Assembly: GCA_023416175.1 (NCBI GenBank)
Contig: JAEZIE010000147.1
Span: 1 to 5,834, forward strand
DNA: 5,834 bases
Source: Bacillota bacterium
Lineage (GTDB): Bacteria; Bacillota; Clostridia; Christensenellales; CAG-138
Reading direction: 5' to 3'
Part shown: positions 5,135 to 5,834 of the stretch, piece after piece
Layout of the letters: every line of letters starts with the position of its first letter
Numbering within the stretch: position 1 is the stretch's first letter
The notes under the pieces: model-generated
Database searches by the model: none
What the model saw: the letters and a program-made list of their open reading frames with translations, nothing else
Told to the model about the DNA's origin: nothing
Made by a program: the position numbers and the translations under genes

Positions 5135-5834
5135 ATGGCAAAAAAACAGACGCGCACGGAAGAAACGCCTGCCCGCCCGCGGAAGGAAAAGAAAAAGCGC
5201 AGCGTAGGGTTCAAGGTGCTGCTGGGGGTAGGGCTGCTGATTGGCGGCGCTTTGATCGTTGTGTTGATATTGGGCGGCACGCTGTTTCTTCGCCTGTCCC
5301 GCCCAGGCAATACCGTATTTTCGGAAGAGGACAATGGCACCCCCGCGCCCACGGTGGCTCTCACCCCAACGCCGGTGCCCACGCCCGTTGTGACGCCGGA
5401 GCCGGGAGCAACGCCTTCGCCCACCCCTGTACCCACGCCGCAGCCGCTCCATGATCTCTACCCGCAGACGTTTTTGACGGATGCGCAAAAGGCGGCAATT
5501 GGGGCACAGAACCAGAACAAATCGGAGTACACGAACATATTGCTGGTCGGGGTGGATCGGCGCGGCACGCGCGGCAACTCCAACGCGGACGTCATTATGA
5601 TCGCCTCTGTCGACCGCCGCAACGGCAGGCTTAAGCTGACCTCGCTGTTGCGCGATCTCTACGTGCCCATTGAAGGCTACGAGCCCGCCCGCATCAATTC
5701 GGCTGCGGCCAAGGGCGGAATCTCTCTTTTGATGAATACCGTCAATTCCGCGCTGCAGATGGACATCAAAAACTATGTCCTTGTGGATTTCTCTATGTTT
5801 GAGGACATTGTGGATAAGCTTGGCGGCGTTACCG
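5135..5834 (+). CDS. LytR-CpsA-Psr (LCP) family cell-wall glycopolymer transferase, 3'-truncated by window edge
   Basis: LCP proteins transfer lipid-linked glycopolymers (teichoic acid, capsule) onto peptidoglycan at the outer face of the membrane. The reading frame is open to the window end with 233 codons visible. Residues 1-23 are strongly basic (cytoplasmic), and about 24-52 form one signal-anchor membrane helix (VLLGVGLLIGGALIVVLIL). Residues about 69-104 are a Thr/Pro-rich spacer with TPTPVPTP-type repeats. The LCP domain begins near 133 with NILLVGVDRRG, SNADVIMIASVD, LTSLLRDLYVPI, RINSAAAKGG and YVLVDFSMFEDIVDKLGGV. Asp141, Asp152 and Arg173 fit the conserved metal and pyrophosphate-binding positions. 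GGAAGGA (5121-5127), seven bases upstream, supports this ATG; upstream ATGs at 5097 and 5103 are out of frame. The C-terminal part, including the second conserved Arg region, is off-window. The exact paralogue (LytR, TagT-like or other) cannot be assigned. Confidence 0.93.
   Translation, partial: MAKKQTRTEETPARPRKEKKKRSVGFKVLLGVGLLIGGALIVVLILGGTLFLRLSRPGNTVFSEEDNGTPAPTVALTPTPVPTPVVTPEPGATPSPTPVPTPQPLHDLYPQTFLTDAQKAAIGAQNQNKSEYTNILLVGVDRRGTRGNSNADVIMIASVDRRNGRLKLTSLLRDLYVPIEGYEPARINSAAAKGGISLLMNTVNSALQMDIKNYVLVDFSMFEDIVDKLGGVT

Noticed and set aside
5030..5488. Minus-strand and alternate-frame open frames over the start of the LCP gene
   Set aside because: They are shadows of the Thr-Pro-coding stretch (Gly/Val/Arg-rich in other frames). 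The LCP frame has the membrane helix, domain motifs and ribosome site.

Overview
The window looks like bacterial chromosome from a Clostridia-type Bacillota, probably a gut commensal. Three things suggest this: GlgC is paired with a GlgD-type partner, ribosome binding sites are strong GGGAGG/AGGA-type, and the last gene encodes an LCP-family envelope protein with a Thr-Pro linker. The two intergenic hairpin blocks resemble dispersed repeats I associate from memory with gut Clostridia (Christensenellales or relatives). Placement below class is a guess. Every supported gene is on the + strand.

Layout: 1-1173 is glgC (ADP-glucose pyrophosphorylase), cut at its 5' end by the window edge. It overlaps glgD by 4 bases (1170-2297), which encodes a catalytically degenerate GlgC paralogue. 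A 433-base gap (2298-2730) holds a hairpin-rich block bracketed by two outward-facing terminator-like hairpins, then a good sigma-A-type promoter. This drives a small unrecognised gene (2731-3207) encoding a four-cysteine zinc-ribbon protein with two membrane segments. A second gap (3208-3475) holds an AT-rich stem and another cluster of GC-rich hairpins. glgA (glycogen synthase, 3476-4975) follows. The 159 bases after it carry an extended -10 promoter overlapped by a 10-base inverted repeat (candidate operator). A LytR-CpsA-Psr gene starts at 5135 and runs off the end.

How the genes work together: GlgC (with GlgD as probable modulatory partner) makes ADP-glucose, and GlgA polymerises it into glycogen. 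This is the committed part of bacterial glycogen synthesis; no branching enzyme or phosphorylase is visible here. The zinc-ribbon membrane protein lies between glgD and glgA with its own predicted promoter, so its link to glycogen is positional only. The LCP gene (cell-wall glycopolymer attachment) appears to be a separate transcription unit.

No phage, CRISPR, tRNA, rRNA or transposase gene is visible. The least explained items are the two hairpin blocks, the zinc-ribbon membrane protein and the putative operator before the LCP gene.
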